Shown: in pieces, positions 42,513 through 55,572 of the stretch
How positions within the stretch are numbered: the first letter of the stretch is position 1
Layout: every line of letters begins with the position of its first letter
Source of the DNA: Notospermus geniculatus
Taxonomy: Eukaryota; Nemertea; Pilidiophora; Heteronemertea; Lineidae
DNA: 64,000 nucleotides
Direction of reading: 5' to 3'
Assembly (NCBI GenBank): GCA_002633025.1
Contig: NMRB01000010.1
Span: 154,229-218,228, forward strand
Program-made: the position numbers and the translations under genes
The notes under the pieces: generated by a model
Told to the model about the DNA's origin: nothing
Database searches by the model: none
What the model saw: only the letters and a program-made list of their open reading frames with translations

Positions 42513-43170
42513 TTTGACAAGTAGATCAGGCTTCAAGCACCCTAAATGACCAAACATATGAAATTCTACTGCAGTGGCCAGGTATAGGATTCATCCATTT
42601 AAATGAAGCCAGTGATGTCCAAGTATTATGTTGACCAGTTAGCTGAGCATCAAGCAGACACTGACCATATATTATCGTTTTAGTGTTAAGCAGGGGGGTA
42701 ACAAGAGTACCCTGATAAAGCATGTGCTGCCACACAACTGCATCTCGCCCAGAGCCGAACCCGCAACCACAGCAGTGTCATGTTGTGGGCGAGTGACAGT
42801 CCATCAATCCATGTCATCGGCAGCTGAGATTGGGATTCTTCACATTTTGGTCCCAGCACTTCCCTCAGTCCTAAAGAGTCTTTGCTTTATCAATCGATTG
42901 AAAGTTAACATGCCAGATTGATCATCAGTTTGAAATTTTCCAATTGTATATGACAGCAGAGCAAAATTGGCAACTTGACACAAAAACTATTGAATAGATG
43001 GACAGAGCGTGGCCAGACAGGCTATAGGCCTAGTATAATGTTCACAGACATTAATAATATGGCCTGTATAGAAAAACTGGTGGCCTTTTTCAATGCATAA
43101 CCCATAACCCAGACTGTAGAGTCCCGTGGAAAATTGAATATAATCGTAACTAATAAAGGATATAAATACA

Positions 43171-43363
43171 GATTTGGGCCAGAGTTCAAAATGCTCTGAC
43201 AGTGCTGTCAAAGAAAAAAACAGCAACCTCAAAGAAGACTTCGTGAAAATGGGTCATGGTTTTTCTAAATCACCCTGGGTCAGCCCATGTCCTTCTTGCA
43301 CTGCAGCAACCAAATTGCCTCTGGAATGCCCAAGCCAGACAGAATTAAAAAGTGAGCAGAAAG
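43171..43363 (+). CDS. Weak candidate coding exon, unknown protein
   Basis: An open plus-strand frame ends AAAG at a GTTAGT donor (43364) in phase 1. It contains KSPWVSPCPSCTAATKLPLE and then ECPSQTELKSEQK, a hydrophilic, linker-like composition. The next candidate at 47586 starts in the matching phase, so the split codon would be GGA (Gly). The 5' boundary is uncertain: AG dinucleotides at 43169-43170, 43181-43182 and 43199-43201 are all possible and none has a good pyrimidine tract. I recognise no domain. Open frames of this length are common by chance in this window, so this is a lead only. Confidence 0.15.
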
Positions 43364-44645
43364 GTTAGTGTATATTTCAATAAACTACGTTTGCCCTGAT
43401 GATCTGTGCACCCTCAAGAGATAAGACATTATCACACATCATCACCAGGGCTAGGAAGTATAGGACCTATTGATGCCTACACCCATAATGTTGACTATCT
43501 TATGAAATGAATTTGCCTACTTATTCACAAGAAGGCCTAACTCATGTGGCTGCAAATCTGTAAACGTGTCAGGAAAAACCAAGCAATGTTGTTGTTGTTT
43601 TTTGGTACAGACATAAACGGTCATCGTTGACGACAAATCTGTCTATATTTAACATGGTAATCAGATAAAGTCATATAGGAAACTGAGTTGACCCCATGGT
43701 CATGTTGTTGAACTAGTTTACATGAAATTGGAGCCAACTCTGGCCTCATCAGTACAGGATCTGACCCAGAAATAATGGCATTGTGGACAGGAGGTCATTT
43801 CTCAAGCTCGGAACAGATTGTGGCGTTATGGATTGCATTAAATTTCATTAAGTTTTGAAAAAAGTGAGTGCCAAGTTCTTCTGTTAGGTCACTGGGGCAA
43901 TCACTTGCAGAAGGCTCCTAAACTCCATGTTGAGTGCCAAATGTTTGGTGAAAAAACACTGGCCAACTTGTGGCTATATCTGATAGACAAAGAAAAGTAG
44001 TCAGCCAGGCCTGGGAAAAAGTCCGGCAGAGCAAGCACCTCGCTTGTTATTGGTCATTGTCCCAATTACAGCTCAAGTATGCGCAGGCGCTTACAATCAT
44101 TTCTGCCTAATATCAGGTAGCAGTTCTCAACAAATGTTCTCCATGTACATGTGTCGAGCTTGCCTTTTCAAGCGTAGGCCTATACCTCGATGACCATTCA
44201 CAGATACTGCTGCAGCAGCAGATGCCATGTCCATTTATGTACTAGATGGGCAGCCCGCTTATAAACGCATATGTTCATAAAATCAACATGGTCTGAAATT
44301 GAAAATGAAATTCACACACAGCTGCAAACTATGGCCATAAGGACCTGACCTGCTGACGGTATTCCTAATATGCCTAATGAGAGTTATTGAGAGGATGTGG
44401 GTAGAGTGTGTTCAATGATGCGCATTCTTCAGATCATCTGTCATTTTAATTACCCGTAACTCTATTTAACTGAGGTCTGGATGATCATGCTCAGGACCAT
44501 TACAACCATCAGCTGGAGATACATCAATTGTGACCCTTATTCAAGTAAGGTAACTTCCTGTGAATACAAACGCCATAAGTTCAGAAAGCTTTTCAAAATA
44601 TGAGATTGTTTGAGAAACAAGAATTATACTCTGAACTCCCACTTT

Positions 44646-44840
44646 CCTGTCCCATTCCTGAACTCGGAAAAAAATGACTAAATCCTAAGTTGAAGATAAT
44701 GGGTGGGGGTATGGTCAGAAACAGTATTAAATGTCCTGTCCACTTACTTGTCCCACTCCCGAGCCTGGCAAAGAATGACAGCGTGCGATGTCTTCATCTT
44801 AGGATTTGGTCATTTTTTCCGAGTTCAGGAATGAGGCAGG
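44646..44840. mobile_element. Foldback element, copy in first 1.4 kb unit
   Basis: The left arm CCTGTCCCATTCCTGAACTC continues into GGAAAAAAATGACTAAATCC. The right arm, read in reverse, gives CCTGCCTCATTCCTGAACTC and then GGAAAAAATGACCAAATCC. Arms are about 50 bases long and the loop is about 90 bases. Confidence 0.7.
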
Positions 44841-46068
44841 TAATCATGCTGTTCATTTTTTAAAAATAATTAATATGTGTAAAATACAAGTTCATGAACT
44901 TTGGAAACATGACCATAGAAACAGAATAGTTGTAAAATCATTGGGACAGGTGGGAAAATTGACAAAGTGATAATCAACTGTCAGACTGACCCTGCATGGC
45001 AACACTCGCGGCATGAGAGAATTCTGACATCTTTATGATAGGTTGAGTTGACTTCACAGTATTGGCCTGTTACTGATGGATGACCACAAGACTTCTGTGT
45101 GCAAAAATAATAGGTCTGCAATAAACGGTACGAAAACTAGCAAATGTATACCAGACATCGTTTGACTATGCTATAGGTCACTCCAGACCAGTCATTAAAT
45201 GCGCTAGCCCATTAGTTGGCAGCATCTAGTATGAGTGCACAATTTTCTACTTTACAGTCCCACATCAACATATACATATACATGGCACAATAAAGTAGCC
45301 TAAATTGGTGTGAACCTATCTATCAAACATAAAAGGTCAGACGAGTAGGCAGGCTTGGTAAAAATATACGTAACAGTCAGACACCAGATATGGTCACTAG
45401 CAGACAACCCTGGCAAAAATAACTTCAACATGTAACAAAAATAACTTCAACACGTACTGTGTCCTTTTCACTGCTCTGTTTTTTATTTGATATGTGGATT
45501 TTATACATCTTTGTCCCATGTACATGTATCAATTTTGTTACCACATCCCTTTTGAGTTACCAATCTCCAATATACCCTTCACATGAGACACATACTTCCA
45601 GGGAGTAAACTTACAAGTGGAATCGCTGTGTATACCTTTAGATATCAGATATACTTAGATATCAGACAAAAATATTCTTTTATTAGGTGCTCTCGAACCA
45701 GTTTTTTCTCTGAATTGGACAAACCCTGGCCTTTAAAACTTTTCAACTGTCATTGATCGTTTTCTTTAAAAAAGCCACTGACTGTTGCACATAAGATGAT
45801 CATTTGACATTGAAGTTTACTATTGACATTCATTGTTAATATATTACATGAAATTACATGAATGTTGCTTGCTGTGAGTGAACGATCCTCCTGTGTGATT
45901 GTCAAACAACGTATCAGGACCATTACAACCATCAGCTGGAGATACATCAATTGTGACCCTTATTCAAGTAAGGTAACTTCCTGTGAATACAAACGCCATA
46001 AGTTCACAAAGCTTTTCAAAATATGAGATTGTTTGAGAAACAAGAATTATACTCTAAACTCCCACTTA

Positions 46069-46258
46069 CCTGTCCCATTCCTGAACTCGGAAAAAATGAC
46101 TAAATCCTAAGTTGAAGATAATGGGTGGGGGTATGGTCAGAAACAGTAATGTCCTGTTCACTTACTTGTCCCACTCCCGAGCCTGGCAAAGAATGACAGC
46201 GTGCGATGTCTTCATCTTAGGATTTGGTCATTTTTTCCGAGTTCAGGAATGTGACAGG
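46069..46258. mobile_element. Foldback element, copy in second 1.4 kb unit
   Basis: This has the same arms as the copy at 44646. Here the left flank reads ACTTACCTGTCCC, so the minus strand shows a perfect ACAG|GTAAGT donor-like junction at the arm edge. Confidence 0.7.
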
Positions 46259-47345
46259 TAATCATGCTGCTCATTTTTTTAAATTAATTAATATGTGTAA
46301 AATACAAGTTCATGAACTTTGGAAACATGACCATAGAAACAGTGAGAATAGTTGTAAAATCATTGGGACAGGTGGGAAAATTGACAAGGTGATAATCATC
46401 TGTCAGACTGACCCTGCATGGCAACACTCGCGGCATGAAAGAATTCTGACATCTTTATGAGGTTGAGTTGACTTCACAGTATTGGCCTGTTACTGATGGA
46501 TGACCGCAAGACTTAGTGTGCAAAAATAATAGGTCTGCAATATACGGTACGAAAACTAGCAAATGTGTACCAGACATCGTTTGACTATGCTATAGGTCAC
46601 TCCAGACCAGTCATTAAATGCGCTAGCCCATTAGTTGGCAGCATCTAAATATGAGAGCACAATTTTCTACTTTACAGTCCCACATCAACATATACATATA
46701 CATGGCACAATAAAGTAGCCTAAATTGGTGTGAACCTATCTATCAAACATAAAAGGTCAGACGAGTAGGCAGGCTTGGTAAAAATATACGTAACAGTCAG
46801 ACACCAGATATGGTCACTAGCAGACAAACCTGGCAAAAATAACTTCAACATGTAAATAAACAAAAATAACTTCAACATGTAATACTGTGTCCTTTTCACT
46901 GCTCTGTTTTTTATTTGATGGGTGGATTTTATACATCTTTGTCCCATGTACATGTATCAATTTTGTTACCACATCCCTTTTGAGTTACCAATCTCCAATA
47001 CACCCTTCACATGAGACATATACTTCCAGGGAGTAAACTTACAAGTGGAATCGCTGTGTATACCTTTAGATATCAGATATACTTAGATATCAGACAAAAA
47101 TATTCTTTTATTTGGTGCTCTCGAACCAGTTTTTTTCTCTGAATTGGACAAACCCTGGCCTTTAAAACTTTTCAACTGTCATTGATCGTTTTCTTTAAAA
47201 AAGCCACTGACTGTTGCACATAAGATGATCATTTGACATTGAAGTTTACTATAATTGACATTCATTGTTAATATATTACATGAAATTACATGAATGTTGC
47301 TTGCTGTGAGTGAACGATCCTCCTGTGTGATTGTCAAACAACGTA

Positions 47346-49648
47346 TCAATGAAAAGTTTATGATCAAGTTAACTAGAATTAACTCTGCACAACACCTGTT
47401 CCACCATTGATATTATGTTAAAACTACAATACCGAACATTTTCTTAAGTATTTCAAATTCTGTATCAACAACTCCGCCCTTAAGCTCTTAAACTGATAGC
47501 TTCGATGATTTTAGTCATTTTGGTGTGTATCACCACTTTTGTCTAAAACCCACAATATTGCCTTTCTTTACTGTCAAAACCACAGGAGAGCTGCCCAATA
47601 GACTGAATCTCTTTGACAAAGGCAGATCAAAGGAGGACAAAGGTTCTCTGCAATCTGGCAGAAAAAAATATTCTGAAGTCAGGAGGCAGAGGTTTGTTGT
47701 GCTGACCACTTCAAAGGTAACATAAAGGAAACAAAAGCAAAGAACAGCAAGAAGATTTTTCTTAATAGTTTTGAAGATTTTCAATAGTAAACTTCAAGTA
47801 AAGAATCTCACTTTGTACTGTTTTCAATGATTTCTTGCAAATAACGTGGTTTTCCTGTGCTATTTTCAGTTCAGAATGATCTTCCAAAACTTCTGCCCTT
47901 TATTACTAAATGTCTCGTAAGATCCACCATGTGAATATTAGTTGACCATGGGAGAAGTTTATTCTGATTCCACTATGGGATCAGCCCGGTGCTAAATGAC
48001 ACTGGGTTGGTTAGGTCCGGCGAGCATCGCCGGTTCAATGTGCATTTAGGTTCAACACCAGCAGCTCATTCGGCACAGCCCAATATCAGCTGAGTATACC
48101 TCTGTGCCATCAAGTTACCAGCTGGCCGACACGATGGAATAGCCCTCAACTAGCCTGAAAGCTGGCACGTATAGATTCAGGATCACAAGTGCTTTGCACG
48201 CAGGCATCATTCATTTTAAAAGTATTTTCCCCACCTGATTTTAAAATGCAATATCTCATAATGAGCACCAGAATTCTTAAAAATTTGCACGTCGTGGCAA
48301 CGAAAGAGTTAACAGGGTCATCCCTGTTGCTCAGTGAGTTACTGTTTGATGCACACCTATTATTTGTTCAGTAGTAGTATTTGGAACAGCATCTTCAGGC
48401 TGACAGTTGACAGTCATCACCTTCGTCAATTTCAGTTTTAGGCCTAAACATGACGCCTGTCAAGTAGGCCTATGCCTACCGTAAAGCTATAAAACATGAT
48501 TACTGACTGTCAGCAACATGTAAATGGTTGCCACTTCATTATTGACAACCGTGCCCTCGAAAATAGCAACAGTGAGCTCAAAACATGATCCAAATATTGA
48601 GCTGATTATTTCCCTTTAACAGTATGACCACTGTTAATATCAATAATTTTTTTCTCTATATCACTCACAACATGTTATATTGATGATGTGTTAGAGAGAG
48701 GAGAGTTTTGCACCAACCGCTGGTTCCAATAAGTGGGGTGCTTTCAAGGGCTTTTGACCCACAAAGCAAGGCACTGGATGGCCAAAATTTCCAATAGTTG
48801 TCTCAAGTGATCTATGACATAATTCTGGACTGCTGGGGTCAGAGCTGAGAGTCGGCTACCACAAAATTGTACAATGCAAATTTGCTCGTTGAAGAATAAT
48901 GTAAAGTGAAGGGGTGGCACTAGATTCTATTGAAAATATAAACAAAAATATGTCACTTCAAATCAAGTAAATGAAGGATATGAAGGATGTGCGGTTTTAG
49001 AAAGGTGACAAAGTAGTGTAGTAGTGTAGTAGTGTGGTCAAGCTGGTGGAAATGATGACATGAAGAGATGGTCGGGAAACTTTGTGATCAGGAGCTAAGA
49101 TTTGGTAAAATCCTGCAGGTTGATAAATACGTTTCAAAATTTACAAGATCTTCACGTACCTTGTACCAAACGTGCACTCTTCATTCTATGGTTGGTCAAA
49201 TATGTTTGAGTGTGCGTACTTGGTCAGTCTGTTGAAATCCTAAAAATGCTTTTAAGATCATCCAATTTTGATATTATATGTGTACTTAATCTAACTAGCA
49301 CATCACTGTATGTCCACTTGAAGATTTGACCTCAAAATCCCACTACCTAGATTCGTCCAACTGGACTTCACTGGATTGATTGATAAAGGTTATGACTCTT
49401 TCCATGTCGGTGACCTAAGGACAATCCAAGGTTTGGACTCTCCCACTCTTCGGTGGTTTCGTTAGTTTGAAACTTCTTTCATTTGTTTTTTTTTTGGGGG
49501 GGGGGGATGTGGGAAAAAACATATCGTCATATTTCAAGAACCATGACTGGTTTTGCTCAGATGCCCATGAATGACGTTACTGGAGCACACTGATGTGTAT
49601 CTCTGTCGTATTTAAGCTACTCCAGTTACCCACATTTTCAAAACTGAA
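47346..49648. other. Intronic-type sequence; one weak exon candidate
   Basis: Contains the candidate at 47586-47716, a small hairpin CCGGCGAGCATCGCCGG near 48017, a three-copy GTAGTGTAG run near 49013-49040 and a T10G11 tract near 49487-49507. Nothing else is supported. Confidence 0.4.
47586..47716 (+). CDS. Candidate coding exon, unknown protein
   Basis: A 131-base plus-strand interval lies between an acceptor (CTTTCTTTACTGTCAAAACC then ACAG) and a TCAAAG|GTAACA donor. In phase 1 it is open through 43 codons and ends in phase 0. It includes ELPNRLNLFDKGRSKEDKGS and RKKYSEVRRQRFVVLTTSK, a basic and polar composition that looks coding. The RRQRFVVLT stretch faintly recalls the first strands of a PH-like fold, but I cannot assign a family. 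The frame stays open beyond both splice sites, so the sites rather than the frame define it. A possible downstream partner in phase 0 exists at 55036 and again at 55427. If real, it would belong to a plus-strand gene nested in the intron of the minus-strand gene. Confidence 0.22.
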
Positions 49649-49654
49649 GCAGCG

Positions 49655-49685
<31 letters not shown>

Positions 49686-49731
49686 CAGCAGCAGCAATAA
49701 CAACAGCCATGACAGCAGCAGCAACAGCAGC
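49649..49731. repeat. CAG/TAG trinucleotide microsatellite
   Basis: Interrupted CAG, TAG and CAA triplets run from GCAGCGGCAGCAGCAGCAGC onward. The left boundary of the 1.7 kb duplicated unit (49705) falls inside this tract. Confidence 0.9.
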
Positions 49732-52700
49732 TGTAGATGTAATTTATCTATTACGATATGTACGACACGTTTTTGATGGTGTCCGTCCATACGTCGTCGC
49801 AAAATAGCGAAGATGACCTACATCATTATCAACTCTTGAAAAACTCTTGAAACGACTCTTGGACAATGGTCAACCAAATCACAAATCCTTAACCTATATT
49901 CTCACAAAAGCCTAATCATGCCTTTGACCAGGTCTGGAATAACTTTGATTAATTGCGTCTCATGATACCCACTTTGACAGTGCTCATGGACTTTTGTGAG
50001 TTTTATAAACCAATGATAACTGCTTTGAAGATTGACCATACCGGGGTGGGCAAATGGACAGCACTAATCGGTTCTGCTTAGACAACTACGTATCGATGCT
50101 GGTGCTAAAACGATCCAACTCCAAATTCGCCGACATCGCATTTAGATGAAATGAGATACCCGTTTCACTGATGCAAGATTTCTCTCTGTAATAGTTATCT
50201 TACAAGTAGATCTGGACATCAACCAGAAAGTCACCACACATCAGGTGTGAATGGCCATAGTAGTTATTTGAGTCATTACGAAAGTATCCTAACTTAATGC
50301 TTTTTTCAGATACATACTCGGACTGAAGAAACTAATATGAAATTGCCAGACCATACTATATATTGATTAAAAAATAGGTGAAATTGTCAGTGACTTTGTG
50401 CAGATAAATTGATGTAAAATGATGATAATACATTTTGAAACTAACATGGTACTTCTAAATTGTACCGTAGCCTCTGGCTGTCTGGATCTGAATGTGGATG
50501 GGTTTGATAATACACATTTCACTAAATAAATGGTGAGTGAGTTTAAATATTGGAAGATTTTTAGGCCACTCGCCGTACATTCTGTGTTGGCCTGTATTTT
50601 TTTTTCAACTGGATTGGCAATGACGCCCAATAGTGCACCAGGTGCATTGCAGGGTTGTTGTACTACACGAATGTAATTTTAGAACAGGCAAGGAAGGTGA
50701 TCAAAAGAATCCCATTTTTTTTGGGAAATTTAGGTTTTCTTTAGAACCAATTGCCGCGTGTTTTTGACGTATGTTGCAAAGAACATTTCTGATCAAGCTG
50801 GATGCTTGTAGTTACTTTTCTAATCCCTTTAGTGTTATTTGAGTGCAAAATTTGTACTTATAATGCATTGTCACATGTTGTGATAAATGACCACGATTTA
50901 TACCCTTGGAGCCCCATGAACCATCAACATCACGTGATTAACTACAGTGTGAATGTACATGCATGCTTCAGACCAAATGTCCTCCTTGTCAATTTATGTC
51001 CTAGTCCTTCCCAATGTCATAATGTAGTTATCATTTCTGCAAAATCTCTCTAACAATCATGGCTGCCAACTTTGAAATTCAATTCCGATGCGACCCTTTT
51101 TTTAACATTCCCTTAATGCTAATAAAAACACAGCAAATCAGTGCAATATGAATCCATGTGTTTTTACAGCCGCTCAGTTAAGTAACCTTTCTTATTCTGA
51201 AAAAAATAGAAATTCAAGAGGAGAGTTTTAGCCCTCGGCAATGAAGGCTGAGGAAATAGATCTCAAATAAGGTGGACTTTCTCTGTAACGAAGTAGATTT
51301 TTCTTCGGTTCTCTATCTCATTATACTTTTTAAGTGAGTGATATACCAAAAGTGTGTGTCTCCATCAGCCTTAGTATCCATGCCCTCGGAACAATTAATT
51401 AATGGTTGACCTGATCTCAGTAAGGGTTCCATGGGTGTCTGCTCTATTCGCCTTATCTCAATTCGCCTTATCTCATTTTGCCTTTTCTCATTTTGCCATT
51501 CCATATCTCGCCTTTTCTCAATTTAGCCATGACAGCAGCAGCAACAGCAGCTGTAGATGTAATTTATCTATTACGATATGTACGACACGTTTTTGATGGT
51601 GTCCGTCCATACGTCGCAAAATAGCGAAGATGACCTACATGTACATCATTATCAACTCTTGAAACGACTCTTGGACAATGGTCAACCAAATCACAAATCC
51701 TTAACCTATATTCTCACAAAAGCCTAATCATGCCTTTGACCAGGTCTTGAATAACTTTGATTAATTGCGTCTCATGATACCCACTTTGACAGTGCTCATG
51801 GACTTTTGTGAGTTTTATAAACCAATGATAACTGCTTTGAAGATTGACCATACCGGGGTGGGCAAATGGACAGCACTAATCGGTTCTGCTTAGCACTTAA
51901 AAGACCTTGAGCGTGGACAACGCACGTATCGATGCTGGTGCTAAAAGATGAGTTACGGCAGTACCAACTCCAAACTCACATGGCATTTAGATGATATGAA
52001 ATACCCGTTTCACTAATGCAAGATTTCTCTCTGTAATAGTTATCTTATTGTAGCCTGCTGGACATCAACCAGAAAGTCACCACAGACACATCAGGTGTGA
52101 ATGTAGTAGTTATATTTGAGTCATTAAGAAACGTATCCTAACTTAATGCTTTTTTCAGATACTCGGACTGAGGAAACTAATATGAAATTGCCAGACCATA
52201 CTATATATTGATTAAAAAAATAGGTGAAATTGTCAGTGGCTTTGTACAGATAAATTGATGTAAAATGATGATAATACATTTTGAAACTAAAACGGTACTT
52301 CTAAATTGTACCGTAGCCTCTGGCTGTGGATGGGTTTGATAATACACTTAAATATTGGAACATTTTTAGGCCACTCGCCGTACATTCTGTGTTGGCCTGT
52401 ATTTTTTTTTTCAACTGGATTGGCAATGACGCCCAATAGTGCACCAGGTGCATTGCAGGGTTGTTGTACTACACGAATGTAATTTTAGAACAGGCAAGGA
52501 AGGTGATCAAAAGAATCCCATTTTTTGGGGAAATTTAGGTTTTCTTTAGAACCAATTGCCGCGTGTTTTTGACGTATGTTGCAAAGAACATTTCTGATCA
52601 AGGTGGATGCTTGTAATTACTTTTCTAATCCCTTTAGTGTTATTTGAATACAAATCTGTACTTATAATGCATTGTCACATGTTGTGATAAATGACCACGA

Positions 52701-53238
52701 TTTATACCCTTGGAGCCGAATGAACCATCAACATCACGTGATTAACTACAGTGTGAATGTACGTGCATGCTTCAGACCAAATGTCCTCCTTGTCAATTTA
52801 TGTCCTAGTCCTTCCCAATGTCATAATGTAGTTATCATTTCTGCAGAATCTCTCTAACAATCATGGCTGCCAACTTTGAAATTCAATTCCGATGCGACCC
52901 TTTTTTTAACATTCCCTTAATGCTAATAAAAACACAGCAAATCAGTGCAATATGAATCCATGTGTTTTTACAGCCGCTCAGTTAAGTAACCTTTCTTATT
53001 CTGAAAAAAAATAGAAATTCAAGAGGAGAGTTTTAGCCCTCGGCAATGAAGGCTGAGGAAATAGATCTCAAATAAGGTGGACTTTCTCTGTAACGAAGTA
53101 GATTTTTCTTCGGTTTTCTATCTCATTATACTTTTTAAGTGAGTGATATACCAAAAGTGTGTGTCTCCATCAGCCTTAGTATCCATGCCCTCGGAACAAT
53201 TAATTAATGGTTGACCTGATCTCAGTAAGGGTTCCATG
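49705..53238. repeat. 1.7 kb direct duplication separated by a 91-base spacer
   Basis: Copy 1 (49705-51433) and copy 2 (51525-53238) both start AGCCATGACAGCAGCAGCAA and end TCAGTAAGGGTTCCATG. Copies differ by many small indels, for example in the segments around 50095-50110 against 51890-51960, plus single-base changes. The spacer 51434-51524 contains a 15-base minisatellite. No gene was recognised in either copy. Confidence 0.92.
51446..51520. repeat. 15-base minisatellite, five units
   Basis: Units follow the pattern ATTCGCCTTATCTCA. The first two are identical and the later three are diverged (for example TTTTGCCTTTTCTCA). It fills most of the spacer between the two 1.7 kb copies. Confidence 0.85.
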
Positions 53239-54984
53239 CTGATGATGTGAGTGATACAGAGGCTGTAGGGGTTATAGAGCCATTCAACGTTCTGCCTATT
53301 TTACAGGGGGTACACTCCATCTGAATGAGATTCCTCAGTTCTCTATGGTTTTAAAGACAACATTGTTCATTATAGCAATAGCTCGTAACTAATCGGTCTT
53401 CCAGTGGACATCACCCGTGAACAGATCTGAATAAACGATATAAAACATAATGGAAACATTTGATGACAAAAGGACTATAACATCAGTGAAGGGCAAAGGA
53501 AGTAATTATGAAATGAATAGAACACAGATTTCATGGTCATGATGCTGTAAGAGGTATCTTGTGAAGGAAGATGGCATTTTGTTCAAACTAAAGCTTGCCC
53601 CTCTACATGTACAAATTCTCATACATTTAAAGGTCCAGAGGCCTGTTTCATTAAGCAAATGGTACCTTTAACCAAATGGAAAATGCATTAAGTTAATGGT
53701 GCCAGTAGCTTAAAGTCACTTTATGAAGCAGGCCCCAGGACTATTGCACACCCTTTTGGACAGTTCAAATACATTGTAGGTTAAGGAATTTCTTAATAAC
53801 CAAAAATTTCTTTTGGAGACAAATTTGAAAATCCGGTCTCAAAAAAAAGAATCCATGACAAACAATCAAACGTGACCGACATGACTATGATATGCATTAT
53901 TCTGTGATAGGCCTACTATCACCCATCCCTTTACATGTTTACTTGTTTAAGAATAATCAGGATTCATACTTTGTATCTTTTAGTGTTGATTAGCGCGTTG
54001 TCTGACCTTTGACGATAGTTCAAGATGTGTCAAATCGTGTCAGATTTTACAATGGTTTATGAGGATCTTAACTCCTCTGTCCGTATTGTGTAAGTTTGAT
54101 TCACATCTTATGCCTTGATTAATCTACCTTGGCGAATAAAAACATTTAAAAGTGTCATACATGTAGTTTTGTCAGAGCAAATATGCTCATAGATTCAGTA
54201 TCATGTGCAGTGGTTGATGAGATTCGAACCAACACAACCAGATAAACGAAACGCCACATAGAAACCCTTGCGTCATCTATAGAGACCTGTAAACAACATA
54301 GTGCACCAATAATCTTCTACTAATCCTGTATTCTTAAAACTTATTGATCAAATGTTTCTAAACTGGCTTGTAAGATTGGTGTATCTTTGATCAGATAAAT
54401 TTCAATTCGTGATCCATTTGTAGTACTATGCTGTGTCAAATAAAGCAGCCCTAATGGACATTTTTCAATTTCATTCCTGGTATATATGTACATGTAGTTG
54501 GATGACTGCCAACTGTATGCCATCTGACTGTCATTTGAATCTTGTCCATGAAATTTATTTTCTAACATATTATTTTAGTCCTTTCTGTGATCTAAAATTT
54601 AATGCACATAGAAAGGGCCCAAATTAGCTGACAGCTTTCATTATTTGCCATATTATACAACATATCAGTTAGTTATCTTCTGTGTGCGAAGAAGGGTAGG
54701 CTAAAAACCTGTGGTTAAGATATCCTCAAGAAGGTTTTGAACAGTTGGCTCTTAGACTGTCTCTGTGGAGGGGTAATGGCGATAAGTAGGAAGGGGAGGA
54801 ATTTCCTTTGACCCATGGTCAATGATTGCTGATTGATGGTTAAGTCTTATATATAACTATTTAGTAAGTAGGCTATACGTCGATCCACATTGATAGACTA
54901 ATTGATCTCATAATGAGGTAACTATTATTTAACTACAACTGTTTGGAAGTAAGATGAAAGGCAGCAAGCTATTTTTGGTGGGTC
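53239..54984. other. Intronic-type sequence; one foldback element
   Basis: Nothing supported besides the foldback at 53633-53741. A GGTTCGAATC box-B-like string on the minus strand (54221-54230) has no matching cloverleaf. Confidence 0.45.
53633..53741. mobile_element. Short foldback MITE (GGCCTGTTTCAT type)
   Basis: The left end GTCCAGAGGCCTGTTTCATT pairs with the right end CTTTATGAAGCAGGCCCC plus AGGAC. The inner TTAAGC / GCTTAA and CCATT / AATGG stretches also pair. Foldbacks with this GGCCTGTTTCATAAAG-like end are, from memory, abundant in sea urchin, amphioxus and mollusc genomes. Confidence 0.65.
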
Positions 54985-55176
54985 ATCAGTCCATCACCAT
55001 CAGTCGACTAATCTAACCTTCCCATTTTATTTTTCTAGGGTAAGACCTCTCCAACAAATGAAAAAATGGAATTTGGACACTTATTGAAAGTGGTGAGTAA
55101 ACTATTGCATGAATGTTCAAGATTTTTTCCAGGTACCTGCACGTGAGACTTACATGTATTTTATTTGACTGAGCTA

Positions 55177-55364
55177 AGGGGTGGTTCAACATTTTCACAA
55201 GTCTACAGAGAGTAGACTTTTTATGACCCCCCTCCCTCCCCCAAAAGTGTACATAAAAAATGTTGATTCTTCTGCCCCCATCGGACCTACAGATATCAAC
55301 ATTTCATGTTACACAAAAAAGTGTACAGCCGGTGATAACCTTGTGAAAATGTTGAACCACCCCT
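55177..55364. mobile_element. Foldback MITE with 25-base perfect terminal inverted repeats
   Basis: The 25-base left arm, starting AGGGGTGGTTCAACATTTTC, is repeated exactly in inverse at 55340-55364. The interior (about 140 bases) is non-coding and includes further inverted TGTTGAT / ATCAACA motifs. Confidence 0.8.
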
Positions 55365-55572
55365 CCCTAACTTGATCAGTCCATCACCATCAGACTCAGT
55401 CGACTAATCCAACCTTCCCATTTTATTTTTCTAGGGTAAGACCTCTCCAACAAATGAAAAAATGGAATTTGGACACTTATTGAAAGTGGTGAGTAAACTA
55501 TTGCATGAATGTTCAAGATTTTTTCCAGGTACCTGCACGTGAGACTTGCATGTATTTTATTTGACTGAGCTA

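Larger units (their letters stand above)
41551..44490. other. Intronic-type sequence; one foldback and one weak exon candidate
   Basis: Apart from the entries at 42413-42512 and 43171-43363 I see nothing that I can support. Confidence 0.4.
44491..47345. repeat. 1.42 kb tandem direct duplication
   Basis: Copy 1 (44491-45913) and copy 2 (45914-47345) both begin TCAGGACCATTACAACCATC and end CAAACAACGTA. Differences are single-base changes and small indels, such as AGTATTAAATG against AGTAATG after GAAAC, and ACATGTAAATAAACAAA in copy 2 only. Each copy carries the same foldback element near its start. Confidence 0.92.

Noticed and set aside
54215-54290. Possible tRNA gene on the minus strand (GGTTCGAATC box B)
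   Set aside because: No box A at the correct distance, and the T and acceptor stems do not pair.
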